Below are positions 9,607-18,181 of a stretch of DNA of 64,000 bases, in pieces (positions within the stretch are counted from its first letter, which is position 1; each line of letters starts with the position of its first letter). The translations under genes and the position numbers were made by a program. The stretch covers positions 5,284,001 through 5,348,000 of the forward strand of contig NZ_CP126115.1 of NCBI RefSeq assembly GCF_030123505.1. Direction: 5' to 3'. This DNA comes from Neobacillus sp. YX16. Lineage in GTDB: Bacteria > Bacillota > Bacilli > Bacillales > Cytobacillaceae. The notes beneath the pieces are model-generated. The model saw nothing but the letters and a program-made list of their open reading frames with translations. It was not told the origin of the DNA and did not search any database.

Positions 9607-11592
9607 ATGAAAACAATCGCATGGCGTGAACGAGACATTTTTAAAACAGTCAGGCTAGTTTTTTTCCTAATGATGTTGTTTGTTTCATTGCTTGGAATTA
9701 CCGGAAACAAAGCTGTTGCTGCGTCTTTTATTGAGCGAATATCCGGTGACAATAGAATTGAAACGGCTATCCAGATTTCAATGTATGGCTGGGAGCAAGC
9801 AGAGAACGTGATTCTAGCAAGAGCAGATAACCCAGCAGATGCCCTATCTTCGGCGTCTTTATCGGGGGCACTAGATGCTCCTATTCTACTGACCTATCCT
9901 AACAATCTTTCAAACAGTGTCCTCGATGAAATCAATCGATTAGGAGCGTCAACCGTTTATCTTCTAGGCGGAACAGGTGCGATTAGTGCTGAAATTGAAA
10001 AAAAGCTGACCGATAATGGATTAACAGTGGTTAGACTTGGTGGAAATAACCGCTTTGAAACGGCAGCAAAAATAAATAACGAAGCAAAGACTTCCTTAAA
10101 TACCAAGGCAATCGTTGTAAATGGGTATGCAATCGCGGATGCCTTATCAGCCTCTAGCAATTCTGCAAACAATCAGATCCCTATCTACCTTTCTATGAAA
10201 TCTACTTTGCCTGTAGAACTTCCAGAAAATATTACTGAGGTTACGATTTATGGTGGAGAAGGTGTCGTTGATAAGAATGTCGTTACTCACTTAAACCAAA
10301 AGGGAATAAAGGTAACAAGAATTGGCGGGTCAACTCGCTACGAAACAAACATTAATGCAGCTGACCTTTCTAAAAATGAGAATGTGATTATTGTCAGAGG
10401 TACCTCTACAAAGCCTAATATTGAGGATTATCCAGATGCAGTAGCTGGTGCTGGCCTTTCACAAAAATTAGGTGCAAATATTATATTATCCCACGACAGT
10501 CTGCCTATATCAGTAGTGGCAAATCACCTAGAAGAACAACATTATCCTAACGTATATGTATTAGGCGGTCCGGGAGCAGTCTCAGATGAAGTCATAGATG
10601 AAATTACCTTTTTTCTAGGTTCAAAGGTAGAAAAGACTTTTGACTTTAACGTGATAGATGCAGTAATAGATCCTATTAATCCGGTAATTTATCTACTAAG
10701 TGATGATGATAATAGTGTAAAAATGTATAATTATAACACGCAAGAATTGAAATCGATTATGCTAAATGCCAGACCTGAACAGATCTATTTTGAGAATAAT
10801 AAAATTTATATCACCTTGGTACATGGGCTTCATAGTTCTTATTGGTGGGATGAGGACCAAACAGGGGAAATCGCAATTGTTAATGCAGATACGTTTAAAC
10901 TAGAAAAATCATTTTCGATAAATCTAGATCCATTTGATATTGTTGTGGATAAAGACGGCTATATCTACGTTTCAGGTGGTTCTGGGCAGTGGACAGATAT
11001 AAAAAGCTATTCTCCTGACACCGGATTAGAAAGATCTTCTTATATGATATCTGAGCGAAGTTACCTTGAAATGCACCCTAGTCAGTCAAAGGTTTATGCA
11101 ATTGACACAAGTTCCAGCCCAAGAGACATTACCCAATTTTTCATTAAAGATGGGAAGTTTACTGGAAAAATGGACTCGCCATACCATGGTGACTATGACC
11201 TTGGGGATATAATCAAGGCCTCACCAGACGGGGGATATCTCTTTAATGATTTTGGAAATGTCTTTACTGGAAACCTAAGCTACGCAGCACAGTTAGAGGT
11301 TCCCTTTAATGATCTTGCTTTTGACCTTGATCAAAACCGTTTCTTTTCCGGTATTGAGAATGTCATTTTTGAATACGATTACTCCACATTTGAGATTTAC
11401 AACTATTATGTAATCAATGGGGAGGCCATTAAAACTTTTTATAAAGATGGAAAAATGTATATTCTTTCATCTATGACCGTAAGTTCAACTGGATTACAAG
11501 AATTCACGTTAGAATCACTTACTCCAGAACCTGTATTTATGGATGAAGACGTTTCCTCTTTAGAAATTCTCGAAAGCCTTGAAGACAATTAA
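9607..11592 (+). CDS. Secreted protein with three CWB2 repeats and C-terminal propeller-like domain
   Basis: A signal peptide or N-terminal membrane anchor (hydrophobic ~16-38) precedes three CWB2 repeats, starting with RISGDNRIETA, RLGGNNRFETA and RIGGSTRYETN. They end near residue 340 at VLGGPGAVSDEVIDEI. The C-terminal ~310 residues form repeated beta-rich blades such as DPINPVIYLLSDDDNSV and FDIVVDKDGYIYVSGG. This pattern suggests a YVTN/NHL-like beta-propeller, although I cannot assign a family. The third CWB2 repeat contains an extra acidic stretch (TKPNIEDYPDAVAG). The gene is read away from the other three CWB2 genes, so the cluster has a divergent promoter region at 9403-9606. GAGG lies 9 nt before the ATG. 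Function beyond wall binding is unknown. Confidence 0.85.
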   Translation: MKTIAWRERDIFKTVRLVFFLMMLFVSLLGITGNKAVAASFIERISGDNRIETAIQISMYGWEQAENVILARADNPADALSSASLSGALDAPILLTYPNNLSNSVLDEINRLGASTVYLLGGTGAISAEIEKKLTDNGLTVVRLGGNNRFETAAKINNEAKTSLNTKAIVVNGYAIADALSASSNSANNQIPIYLSMKSTLPVELPENITEVTIYGGEGVVDKNVVTHLNQKGIKVTRIGGSTRYETNINAADLSKNENVIIVRGTSTKPNIEDYPDAVAGAGLSQKLGANIILSHDSLPISVVANHLEEQHYPNVYVLGGPGAVSDEVIDEITFFLGSKVEKTFDFNVIDAVIDPINPVIYLLSDDDNSVKMYNYNTQELKSIMLNARPEQIYFENNKIYITLVHGLHSSYWWDEDQTGEIAIVNADTFKLEKSFSINLDPFDIVVDKDGYIYVSGGSGQWTDIKSYSPDTGLERSSYMISERSYLEMHPSQSKVYAIDTSSSPRDITQFFIKDGKFTGKMDSPYHGDYDLGDIIKASPDGGYLFNDFGNVFTGNLSYAAQLEVPFNDLAFDLDQNRFFSGIENVIFEYDYSTFEIYNYYVINGEAIKTFYKDGKMYILSSMTVSSTGLQEFTLESLTPEPVFMDEDVSSLEILESLEDN

Positions 11593-11613
11593 AAATTTGA
11601 TCCTGATGTAATC

Positions 11614-11654
11614 AAAAGGAGGTTACCATTTCTAGGTAACCTCCTTTTTTTTTT
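11614..11654. terminator. Bidirectional terminator between convergent genes
   Basis: Perfect 11-bp arms AGGAGGTTACC/GGTAACCTCCT with a 7-nt loop and a nine-T run on the plus strand. It ends the CWB2 gene at 11592 and probably also the leftward CPBP gene, whose stop codon lies in the T-run. Confidence 0.9.
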
Positions 11655-12555
11655 AATTAGCTATTTCTTCCGTAATAACTACTTCTGTGGACTTTTTCAT
11701 CTTTTGATTCATTTCTATTGCCTTTAGGACTAGGTAAATAGGTAATAGAATCAATGCCGCCAATTCAACAATAAATTCAAAGTAATACCAAGACAGTGTG
11801 GCCAGGATATCGTAAACGGAATGTACTAGAACGGTCACCCATAGATTTCTCGTCCATAATAAAATCAAGCCAAATAATAATCCCATATTGGCGAAAGTTA
11901 CTATGGCTCCAACTTCATATTTCCATGATTGAACCGAGTTTAAGGTATGATCAATACCAAATAACACTGAGGTGATAAAAAGCGCAAGCATGACAAAAAT
12001 ATCACGTCTCCCTTTTTCCCATCGCCTTGGAAAGACTCTTTTAAAAACAAAAAGGATCAAAATAATATAAGCCAACCGCCAAACTTCTTCAAGACCGGCA
12101 AGAATATCCGTGAAAATATCGTACCCAATACTATCAATCTCTCCAACCACATCCCACATATGATCGACAGTCTCTATTGGTTGGCCAGGCTCCAACTCAG
12201 GCTCCTCATACGGAACCACTTCTGTATACGCATCAACATATTGCTCATAATCCTCGCTAAAGTTCTGGAAGGCGTAAGAGGAATAGGTATTGATCATCGT
12301 ACTGCCAAGAATAAAGAGCAGAAATGCCCCTATAAATTGGCTTATGACTTGTATCTTTGTTTTTTGAATTCCGTTACTTAGTCTTGGCTGCAGCTTTAAT
12401 CCGATAAAAAAGGAAGATACCATAATCGCATCATAGATTGTACCCGCCAAGAGACTGAAACCGCTTAAATAGAGGACAATTTCAACTCCAATCGTTATGG
12501 TAAGCAGTGCAAACAAAAGCCTTTTCGAAACAGGCTTGGTTAAATTATTGGTCAT
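11653..12555 (-). CDS. CPBP family intramembrane metalloprotease
   Basis: A 300-residue multi-pass membrane protein with about eight hydrophobic segments. The CAAX-protease/bacteriocin-processing (CPBP) signature is complete: EEVWR (E156, E157, R160), FGIDH (H203) and HSVYD (H245, D249). Family members are membrane proteases or bacteriocin self-immunity proteins, and the substrate here is unknown. An unusual feature is the acidic, Pro/Glu-rich loop at about 100-135 (EVVPYEEPELEPGQP) between the early helices, probably outside the membrane. The gene stands alone, convergent with the CWB2 gene, and shares its terminator. Confidence 0.82.
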   Translation of the reverse strand: MTNNLTKPVSKRLLFALLTITIGVEIVLYLSGFSLLAGTIYDAIMVSSFFIGLKLQPRLSNGIQKTKIQVISQFIGAFLLFILGSTMINTYSSYAFQNFSEDYEQYVDAYTEVVPYEEPELEPGQPIETVDHMWDVVGEIDSIGYDIFTDILAGLEEVWRLAYIILILFVFKRVFPRRWEKGRRDIFVMLALFITSVLFGIDHTLNSVQSWKYEVGAIVTFANMGLLFGLILLWTRNLWVTVLVHSVYDILATLSWYYFEFIVELAALILLPIYLVLKAIEMNQKMKKSTEVVITEEIAN

Positions 12556-12601
12556 TATTCTCAGTCCCTGTTCTATGAAATTACTGTTTATTAATTATCT
12601 T

Positions 12602-12784
12602 GTGGCTATGTTAAAGCTTAATATTGATTTTGGCACTCTGTTGATTGTGCGGAAGGCGCGAGACTCCTGCAGGAGGACGGGACAGGGGAGACCCCGCAGG
12701 CGCTTTAGCGGCGAGGAGGCTTCCCGAACCGCCTGCGGAAAGCGAAGCGCCTGGAGCACAAATCAACAGCCCAGTTTAACAGAG
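12602..12784. repeat. Modular palindromic intergenic repeat, copy 1 (~183 bp)
   Basis: The same element occurs at 61616-61908. The ends are inverted repeats (GTTAAA/TTTAAC and CTGTTGATT/AATCAACAG). The GC-rich interior (GCGGAAGGCGCGAGACTCC, CCTGCGGAAAGCGAAGCGCC) contrasts sharply with the AT-rich flanks and can fold into one long hairpin. It has no coding capacity. It resembles the MITE-like intergenic repeats common in Bacillus genomes. Confidence 0.85.
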
Positions 12785-12790
12785 TCTCTC

Positions 12791-12880
12791 TTATAAAAAC
12801 TGTACGGCCAAAATTCCTAGTCCATTTAGTAACAGCAGGAAAAGTAAGCACGCAACAACCCATTTCCATATTCTTGACAC
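12791..12880 (-). CDS. Small hydrophobic protein, 29 aa
   Basis: A GTG start at 12880 is preceded by AAAGGGG about 8 nt upstream. The frame reads M-S-R-I-W-K-W, then a single membrane helix (VVACLLFLLLLNGLGILAV) and Q-F-L-stop. The good ribosome-binding site and the clean positive-then-hydrophobic layout suggest a real one-TM microprotein. It ends 7 bp from the modular repeat at 12602-12784. No function is known to me. Confidence 0.5.
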   Translation of the reverse strand: MSRIWKWVVACLLFLLLLNGLGILAVQFL

Positions 12881-13106
12881 AGACTTATCCCCTTTAATGT
12901 TAATTAGTACTAATTTATCATATTACTAGAGATGTAGCACGAAGGTTTATATTTACAATCATAATCTCAAACATTTATACTTAATTTGAGTAAATATTAC
13001 CAATTATTAGTATAGGGATTGAGTATTCCTTTTCATCCGATAAAGTTTCAGAGCACAAGTAAATTAACTATATTAATAGGAGAAACTGATAAGGGAGATA
13101 GTCGGA

Positions 13107-14813
13107 TTGAGTAATTTCTATGAGAAAAATAATAAGGAATATGTAATTGAATCTTTTAAAGCTGTGCTTGAATCTAACCAGAATGCCCTTAAGGATGAAG
13201 GTATTGCCTTTATTCTGAACACACTCGAACATTACCAGAATCAAACAGTTTTTCATGCATTATGGAAATTGATTGAGGACCATGAAAGTATCTACAACTA
13301 TGTACTGGAGTTTATTGATCAACAACAGGACTACAGTAATCTGTTAAAGCTAATTCTTGAAAATAAATTCAACCTCACTCAGGTTGAAGACATTTTATCA
13401 GTGATTAATGATCTGCTTGAAACTGCACCCTATTTACGTAAGAACCGTTATTTTCAGATACTGGCAATCCAAAAGACAGCAGATGCTGTTGGCAATTCCA
13501 TCGATCCATATAAAGCAGCTAGTGCGGTACAAGCATTTAAAGTAACAAACCTTGAAGTTGATTTTTCAAAAATAAAAGACATGATGATGGTTTACGCGGA
13601 AATTGCGTTCGTTGATGATCTTGAATTACAGAATATGACTCTCAAGGACATAGATGCCTTTGCGCTCCTTTCAACTGGAATGCTGACTGAGATAGAACTA
13701 AAGGATAAAAAAATCATCAGTAAGTACCAGATATTGAAGGTCCTTCATGAACTTTTTACCAAACCTGTCGTTTCTGTGGGAGTAATCCTTCAGCGTTTAT
13801 CACCTGCAAACCGCGATGAACTTCGTGGTATATTAAAAAATATTCTACGGGGTAACGTTTCGGAAAAGTATTTCCAGCATATACTCGCTGCTTTTGATAA
13901 TGAAGAAGGGAGTTATCATTATCCACAGCTTTTTGGATATTTGAGTAAACATGCAGATGATGAGCGAATGTTATCATTTATTAAATGGAGTGCGAAAAAC
14001 CTTCAGCCCGATCATCATTACCACCGAGCATTGAAGGCCTATTTAAAAACCCATCCAAGGTCGATTTGGAAGAATAAAGGTGCTAAAAAAGAGCTCCAAA
14101 TGATATCAACTGTCAGCTTTAGCAGATTGGTGAAAGAAGTTCAAAATGAAACCGCTAGTCCAGTCGTTAAATTTGTTAAAAGGTATGGCATGCATGTATC
14201 CATTGTGCTTCTCAGCACCCTTGTAGTGGGAAGCGGGATTTATCTTGGGAATGATATATTGTTTGACAAAAATGAAAAGACGGCCTTTTCAAAAACCAAC
14301 AAACCTGCAACATCGGATCAAGTGGAAGTGAGTGAAAAAACCTCGTTAGAACCGTTTCAACGCTGGGACGCTGGTAATCCATATGTGTTTCTTGTAAATG
14401 GAGAACAACAGACCATAACCTTTGGGCAGGCAAATCCAACTGGAGGAAAAAGCCTTGTATTAACGGGCGGGCAAAATATCGAAACCCCTTTTGAGTTGGT
14501 GATTGATTCCGAGGCTTCACCTTTTGATGAAAAAGGAGTTTTAAAAGAAGGGTTTTCCCTTTACCATACAGAGCATGATTTCGATAAAAGCGGCACCCCT
14601 GAGGTGGTGATTATGGCACTCAATCAAACCTATGAGTCGTTTGCATGGGTGTACAGCCCGCTTTCCGAAAATGGAAGTATAGGTCTGCGTTCTGACCTAG
14701 CCATAAATGGGATGTCTGATGCGAAATTAGTTGATAATACACTTACACTCCTTGGGGCCCAAGGACAATCGGAAACGTACTCATTCGTCAATCAACAATT
14801 TGAGAAGAAATAA
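13107..14813 (+). CDS. Hypothetical protein with one internal transmembrane segment
   Basis: 568 residues. The first ~355 are soluble, mostly helical and leucine-rich, possibly alpha-solenoid repeats. A single TM helix lies at about 361-383 (MHVSIVLLSTLVVGSGIYLG). A Lys/Thr-rich linker and a ~170-residue extracytoplasmic domain follow, with FDKSGTPEVVIMA resembling an FG-GAP or Ca-binding beta segment. This suggests a cytoplasmic domain coupled to an outside beta domain, but I do not recognise the family. The start is TTG at 13107 with AAGGGAG 9 nt upstream. An intrinsic terminator follows at once. Confidence 0.75.
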   Translation: MSNFYEKNNKEYVIESFKAVLESNQNALKDEGIAFILNTLEHYQNQTVFHALWKLIEDHESIYNYVLEFIDQQQDYSNLLKLILENKFNLTQVEDILSVINDLLETAPYLRKNRYFQILAIQKTADAVGNSIDPYKAASAVQAFKVTNLEVDFSKIKDMMMVYAEIAFVDDLELQNMTLKDIDAFALLSTGMLTEIELKDKKIISKYQILKVLHELFTKPVVSVGVILQRLSPANRDELRGILKNILRGNVSEKYFQHILAAFDNEEGSYHYPQLFGYLSKHADDERMLSFIKWSAKNLQPDHHYHRALKAYLKTHPRSIWKNKGAKKELQMISTVSFSRLVKEVQNETASPVVKFVKRYGMHVSIVLLSTLVVGSGIYLGNDILFDKNEKTAFSKTNKPATSDQVEVSEKTSLEPFQRWDAGNPYVFLVNGEQQTITFGQANPTGGKSLVLTGGQNIETPFELVIDSEASPFDEKGVLKEGFSLYHTEHDFDKSGTPEVVIMALNQTYESFAWVYSPLSENGSIGLRSDLAINGMSDAKLVDNTLTLLGAQGQSETYSFVNQQFEKK

Positions 14814-14817
14814 GCTG

Positions 14818-14866
14818 CGATAAAGAGAGCAATCCTCGAACGGGAATGCTCTCTTTATCGGATTTT
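14818..14866 (+). terminator. Intrinsic terminator after the one-TM gene
   Basis: Long arms CGATAAAGAGAGCA/TGCTCTCTTTATCG enclose a 14-nt loop. A short T-run (GATTTT) follows, directly after the stop at 14813. Confidence 0.75.
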
Positions 14867-14920
14867 CCAGTAAACATTTAGGTGGATCATGAATGATACC
14901 TTTAAAAAGGGGTTGCCTCC

Positions 14921-15853
14921 ATGTTTGAAATAAAACCATATCCTGAATTCTCTTGGTCACTGTCACGCCACAAAGCACTGATGGAATGTCCGAGAAAGTA
15001 CGCTTTTGAATATTATATCAGTCACAATGGCTGGCTGCGGGATTCTACTATTCTTGCCAAAGATGCCTATCGTTTTAAGAAAATGACAAACTTAGAGATA
15101 CTATTTGGAAGTGCTGTCCATGACCTTATTCTTTCAGTGATTGGAAACTATTTAAACACAGGGTTCATCCCGCCGGAAGCAGAATTAATTCAGCGATTGC
15201 GTGGCACGATGAATTCTGCCTTTAAGGATTCAACGCTTCGGGCTGATTTATGGAGAGAGAGACCGAACCATTTTCAAATGCTCCATGAAATTTACTTTAA
15301 TGGCGAGTTGCCTAGGGATAAAGTGGATGAAATCCAGAAACGCTTAAGTGTTTCGATGGGGAACTTTTTGACGAGCAAAACCTTTACGGATGTAAGAGCA
15401 ATGAAAGAAATGCAGTTTGTTGAAGCGGAACGTTTTCGGTTTATGTTTATCAATGGAGTTAAGATTTTTATCGTTATGGATTTTTTGTATCGGGATATGA
15501 AAGAGGGAAAATGGATTATCGTCGATTGGAAAACCGGAAAAGAATCCTTCGAGGACAGACACCAATTAGCCCTGTATGCTCTTTATTTGAAAAGGGTATT
15601 GAAGGTGAAAAACATTGAAGAGATTGTCATCCGAAATGAATATCTGTTAACCGGTACACACAAAACCTATCAATTAACAGAAACCGACCTCGAAAAGGTC
15701 CATGAACTATTTGGAATGAGCGTGGTTCAAATGCAGCGATACCTAGAAGACATTATTGCAAACCAGCCATTGAACATTAACCTATTCCCCAAAACCAACA
15801 CCATCAAAAAATGCGACCGCTGCAACTACAAAGAACTATGTGAAATGTACTAA
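14921..15853 (+). CDS. PD-(D/E)XK nuclease family protein with a 4Fe-4S cluster
   Basis: 310 residues with the RecB/Cas4/AddB-like nuclease layout: H67 (GSAVHDL), D187 (VMDFLY), the D202-W-K204 core (VDWKTG) and Q215 in RHQLALYALYL. Four cysteines match the split iron-sulfur arrangement of AddB/Cas4-type enzymes: C23 near the N terminus (ECPRKYAF) and C298, C301, C307 at the C terminus (KCDRCNYKELC). It is therefore probably a Mg-dependent DNA exonuclease or endonuclease. There is no helicase domain and no addA/addB or cas gene nearby, so it is a standalone enzyme of unknown pathway. ATG at 14921 has a Gly-rich SD (AAAGGGG) at somewhat long spacing. Confidence 0.85.
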   Translation: MFEIKPYPEFSWSLSRHKALMECPRKYAFEYYISHNGWLRDSTILAKDAYRFKKMTNLEILFGSAVHDLILSVIGNYLNTGFIPPEAELIQRLRGTMNSAFKDSTLRADLWRERPNHFQMLHEIYFNGELPRDKVDEIQKRLSVSMGNFLTSKTFTDVRAMKEMQFVEAERFRFMFINGVKIFIVMDFLYRDMKEGKWIIVDWKTGKESFEDRHQLALYALYLKRVLKVKNIEEIVIRNEYLLTGTHKTYQLTETDLEKVHELFGMSVVQMQRYLEDIIANQPLNINLFPKTNTIKKCDRCNYKELCEMY

Positions 15854-15864
15854 CCAAAAAAGAG

Positions 15865-15900
15865 GACCTCAAACTTTATCATAGTTCGAGGTCTTTTTTT
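15865..15900 (+). terminator. Intrinsic terminator after the nuclease gene
   Basis: Arms GACCTCAAACT/AGTTCGAGGTC with one mismatch, followed by seven T residues. Confidence 0.85.
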
Positions 15901-15907
15901 GGCCCTT

Positions 15908-15982
15908 TTGTCCGCCTGGGGTGGACAGTGTCCACGAGCGGTGCCTGTCACCAAATGGTTTCACCATTTGGTGACAGGCACC
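15908..15982 (+). repeat. REP-like element 1, with complete inverted pair
   Basis: It contains the type A module (TGTCCGCCT...GGTGGACA, then GTGTCCACGAGC) followed by GGTGCCTGTCACC and its inverted partner GGTGACAGGCACC. The arms at 15940-15958 and 15964-15982 pair perfectly over 19 bp, including an inner AAATGG/CCATTT stem. It lies between the nuclease gene and a small ORF. Confidence 0.9.
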
Positions 15983-15995
15983 CTAATTCGGGACC

Positions 15996-16133
15996 CTATT
16001 TCCCTTCCTTCTCTTCTGCTTCATCTTCTTCGAGGATTTGCTTTAGTTCTCCCTCGTCACCTTTGGCGTTGATGATTTCGAAGATTTGATTGAGTCCTTG
16101 GCTGGTTTGGTCTCTTTCTTTTTCTTTTTCCAT
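15996..16133 (-). CDS. Small acidic protein, 45 aa
   Basis: ATG at 16133 with GGAGGAAAC directly upstream at ideal spacing. The product is 45 residues and very rich in Glu/Lys (begins MEKEKERDQTSQGLNQIFEI, ends EEDEAEEKEGK). The strong ribosome-binding site and compact frame support a real gene. It is soluble, probably helical, and has no recognised domain. It ends 13 bp from REP-like element 1 and lies downstream of cutC on the same strand, so it could be co-transcribed with it. Confidence 0.6.
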   Translation of the reverse strand: MEKEKERDQTSQGLNQIFEIINAKGDEGELKQILEEDEAEEKEGK

Positions 16134-16172
16134 TGTTTCCTCCAGTTGTAGGTTTATTTTTAATATGCCCAG

Positions 16173-16850
16173 TTATTTCAATGTATGAACGATTTCTACT
16201 GCTTTTTCTAGGGAAACACTTTTTAAAATGCTATGGTCTATTCTTACTGCTGTACCGAAGTGATAACAATTTGTTCCTACCTGTGTATGTACATCAGAGA
16301 TATTATCTTTTGACAGGCCGCTGCCAATTAGAATCTCCGTTTCCTTACAAATTTCTTTCAATTTTCTTAGGGTATCCAAGCGTGTTTGCCAGTCGCCATG
16401 TCCTCCAGAGGTTAAAATGGTTTTAATTTCTTTATATTGATTTAATTTCTCTGCGTTCTCGACTATATTATTGGAACTGTCGATGGCGCGGTGAAAAGTT
16501 ACCTCCATGGTTCCTACTTCCGTAAGTAGCTCTTCAAGCTGATCGAAGTCAATATTCCCTTCTCCATCCAGCATTCCTAACACCACACCATTTGCCCCTA
16601 AGTTTCGAATAACACGTATATCATTTTTCATAATTGCAATATCATCTTCTGTATAACAAAACGATTGACCATGCGGTCTAACCATAACATTAACTGGAAT
16701 GGAAACACTATTAACCACTTTTTCGATTAGTCCATAGCTGGGTGTTATGCCTCCCTCGGTTAAACCTGAAACCAATTCAATTCTGTCTGCACCTGATCTT
16801 TCAATTAGTTTCGCGTCCTCTACAGTTACTGCAATAAATTCAATTAACAT
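16173..16850 (-). CDS. cutC: Copper homeostasis protein CutC
   Basis: A 225-residue TIM-barrel protein with recognisable CutC family blocks: GADRIELVSGLTEGGITPS near the N terminus, VMVRPHGQSFCYT near residue 60 and VTFHRAIDSS near 120. The glycine-rich TSGG and GSGL segments of the barrel follow. CutC is linked to copper tolerance in bacteria, although its biochemical activity is still debated. Length is normal for the family. GGAGG lies upstream of the ATG at 16850. It is divergent from the copper oxidase-like lipoprotein at 17063 and shares the 212-bp intergenic region, so both may belong to one copper-related locus. Confidence 0.9.
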   Translation of the reverse strand: MLIEFIAVTVEDAKLIERSGADRIELVSGLTEGGITPSYGLIEKVVNSVSIPVNVMVRPHGQSFCYTEDDIAIMKNDIRVIRNLGANGVVLGMLDGEGNIDFDQLEELLTEVGTMEVTFHRAIDSSNNIVENAEKLNQYKEIKTILTSGGHGDWQTRLDTLRKLKEICKETEILIGSGLSKDNISDVHTQVGTNCYHFGTAVRIDHSILKSVSLEKAVEIVHTLK

Positions 16851-16981
16851 CCTTTATTCCTCCTTCATATAAACGAGTTTTACCAAAGAATTTGTATTAG
16901 TTACTTATTTTACTTAATTAACTTATTTACATTATTAATTGTTCAACATTTCACAAAGTGTTCAAACAATTCCGACAAATG

Positions 16982-17030
16982 AGTGATTCAAATCACTAGG
17001 GTGTTTTTTACAAAATTTACAATGTAAGTG
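16982..17030 (+). promoter_or_regulatory. Candidate Fnr/Crp-type site with SigA-type -10 element
   Basis: A near-perfect palindrome AGTGATTCAAATCACT (16982-16997) matches the TGTGA-N6-TCACA core in 8 of 10 defined positions. A TACAAT -10 element at 17018-17023 predicts a start near 17030, which puts the palindrome centre at about -41. That is the class II activator position used by Fnr. It faces the copper oxidase gene at 17063. Confidence 0.6.
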
Positions 17031-17062
17031 TAAACAATTTTAATTTAAAGGGGTAGAATCAA

Positions 17063-18115
17063 ATGAGAAATTTCTTGAAGTTTGCAAGTGTTATTGTCAC
17101 CTCTGTAATGGTTTTAAGTGCTTGTAATTCTGCTAAAGTTTCCCTTGATACACAGTCTGCAAAAGTAGCAAAAGCTAATACTGCCTCACAAGTCATTGAA
17201 CCTCACAAAAATCTCAATCAAAAGCCAATTCCCGTCAACATAGAACGAGTCGGTGAACACGAAGTCAATATTGACATGACCGCACAAATTACCGATATCG
17301 AAATTACCAAAGGCAATCTGTACAAAGCATGGACATTTAATGGTGAAGCCCCAGGACCAGTCATTGTTGTGAATGAAGGCGATACCATTAACTTTACATT
17401 AAAAAATATGGATCCGTCCATACCTCACAGCATGGACTTTCATGCTGTACATGCCTCCCCATCACAGGATTTTATCGATATTATGCCAAATGAATCTGGC
17501 AGCTTTACCTATCCAGCGAACAATCCTGGAGTTTTCATGTACCACTGTGGTACAAAACCAGTCTTAGCCCATATCGCCAATGGAATGCACGGAACCATTA
17601 TTGTTAAGCCTAAAGACGGCTACCCGACTGATTCTGAAATTGACCGTGAATTTGTCATCGTTCAAAATGAATGGTATAAATACAACGACTTAGAGGATTT
17701 TACAAATGGAGTTCCTAGTAATGTGGTCTTCTCGGCTAAAGCCTTAAAGGAAGGCGATTTGAATACAAACGGTACCGTTGGCGCCCTAGTCGATACTCCG
17801 CTCCTTGCGAAGGTTGGCGACAAAGTTAGAATTTACATTAACAATGTGGGGCCAAATGAAGTCAGCAGTTTTCATGTGGTCGGAACCGTATTTGACAATG
17901 TTTATATCGATGGTAATCCATTTAACCTCATGAAAGGGTTGCAAACTGTCATGCTGCCGGCAAGCGGCGGGGCGGTTGTTGAATTCACCGTCACAAAAGA
18001 AGGCAGTTATCCCATTGTGACACATCAGTTTAACCATGTAACCAAGGGCGCCGTTGGAATTTTGAAAGTAACAAAAGACGGAACGGATGATGGAAGCCAA
18101 ACCATGTCACACTAA
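17063..18115 (+). CDS. NirK-type two-domain copper oxidase lipoprotein (putative copper nitrite reductase)
   Basis: 350 residues with a lipobox (VLSAC, C21), so it is probably lipid-anchored outside the membrane. Two cupredoxin domains follow. Domain 1 carries a complete NirK-like pattern: H122 and D125-H127 in PHSMDFHAVH, H161-C162 in MYHCG, H170 and M175. The inferred type 1 copper ligands are H122, C162, H170 and M175, and the type 2 ligands H127 and H161. Domain 2 offers His in VTHQFNHV for the third type 2 ligand across the trimer interface, but the His255-equivalent region reads FHVVGTVFDN and is atypical. It could be a nitrite reductase or another two-domain multicopper oxidase. The Fnr-like promoter favours anaerobic use. 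ATG with AAAGGGG upstream. Confidence 0.8.
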   Translation: MRNFLKFASVIVTSVMVLSACNSAKVSLDTQSAKVAKANTASQVIEPHKNLNQKPIPVNIERVGEHEVNIDMTAQITDIEITKGNLYKAWTFNGEAPGPVIVVNEGDTINFTLKNMDPSIPHSMDFHAVHASPSQDFIDIMPNESGSFTYPANNPGVFMYHCGTKPVLAHIANGMHGTIIVKPKDGYPTDSEIDREFVIVQNEWYKYNDLEDFTNGVPSNVVFSAKALKEGDLNTNGTVGALVDTPLLAKVGDKVRIYINNVGPNEVSSFHVVGTVFDNVYIDGNPFNLMKGLQTVMLPASGGAVVEFTVTKEGSYPIVTHQFNHVTKGAVGILKVTKDGTDDGSQTMSH

Positions 18116-18127
18116 ACTGACTGATAA

Positions 18128-18158
18128 AAAGCATCGGAAATTACTCCGATGCTTTTTT
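18128..18158 (+). terminator. Intrinsic terminator after the copper oxidase gene
   Basis: AAAGCATCGGA/TCCGATGCTTT arms, a 6-nt loop and a T-run, 12 nt after the stop. Confidence 0.9.
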
Positions 18159-18181
18159 ATATGAAACTTTAAATCTAGAAC

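Noticed and set aside
14921..15853. Cas4
   Set aside because: The fold and cysteines are similar, but no CRISPR array or cas gene exists in the window and length and context do not match.
17063..18115. Full denitrification cluster
   Set aside because: Only the NirK-like gene is present; no nor, nos or nitrate reductase genes lie nearby, so denitrification cannot be claimed.
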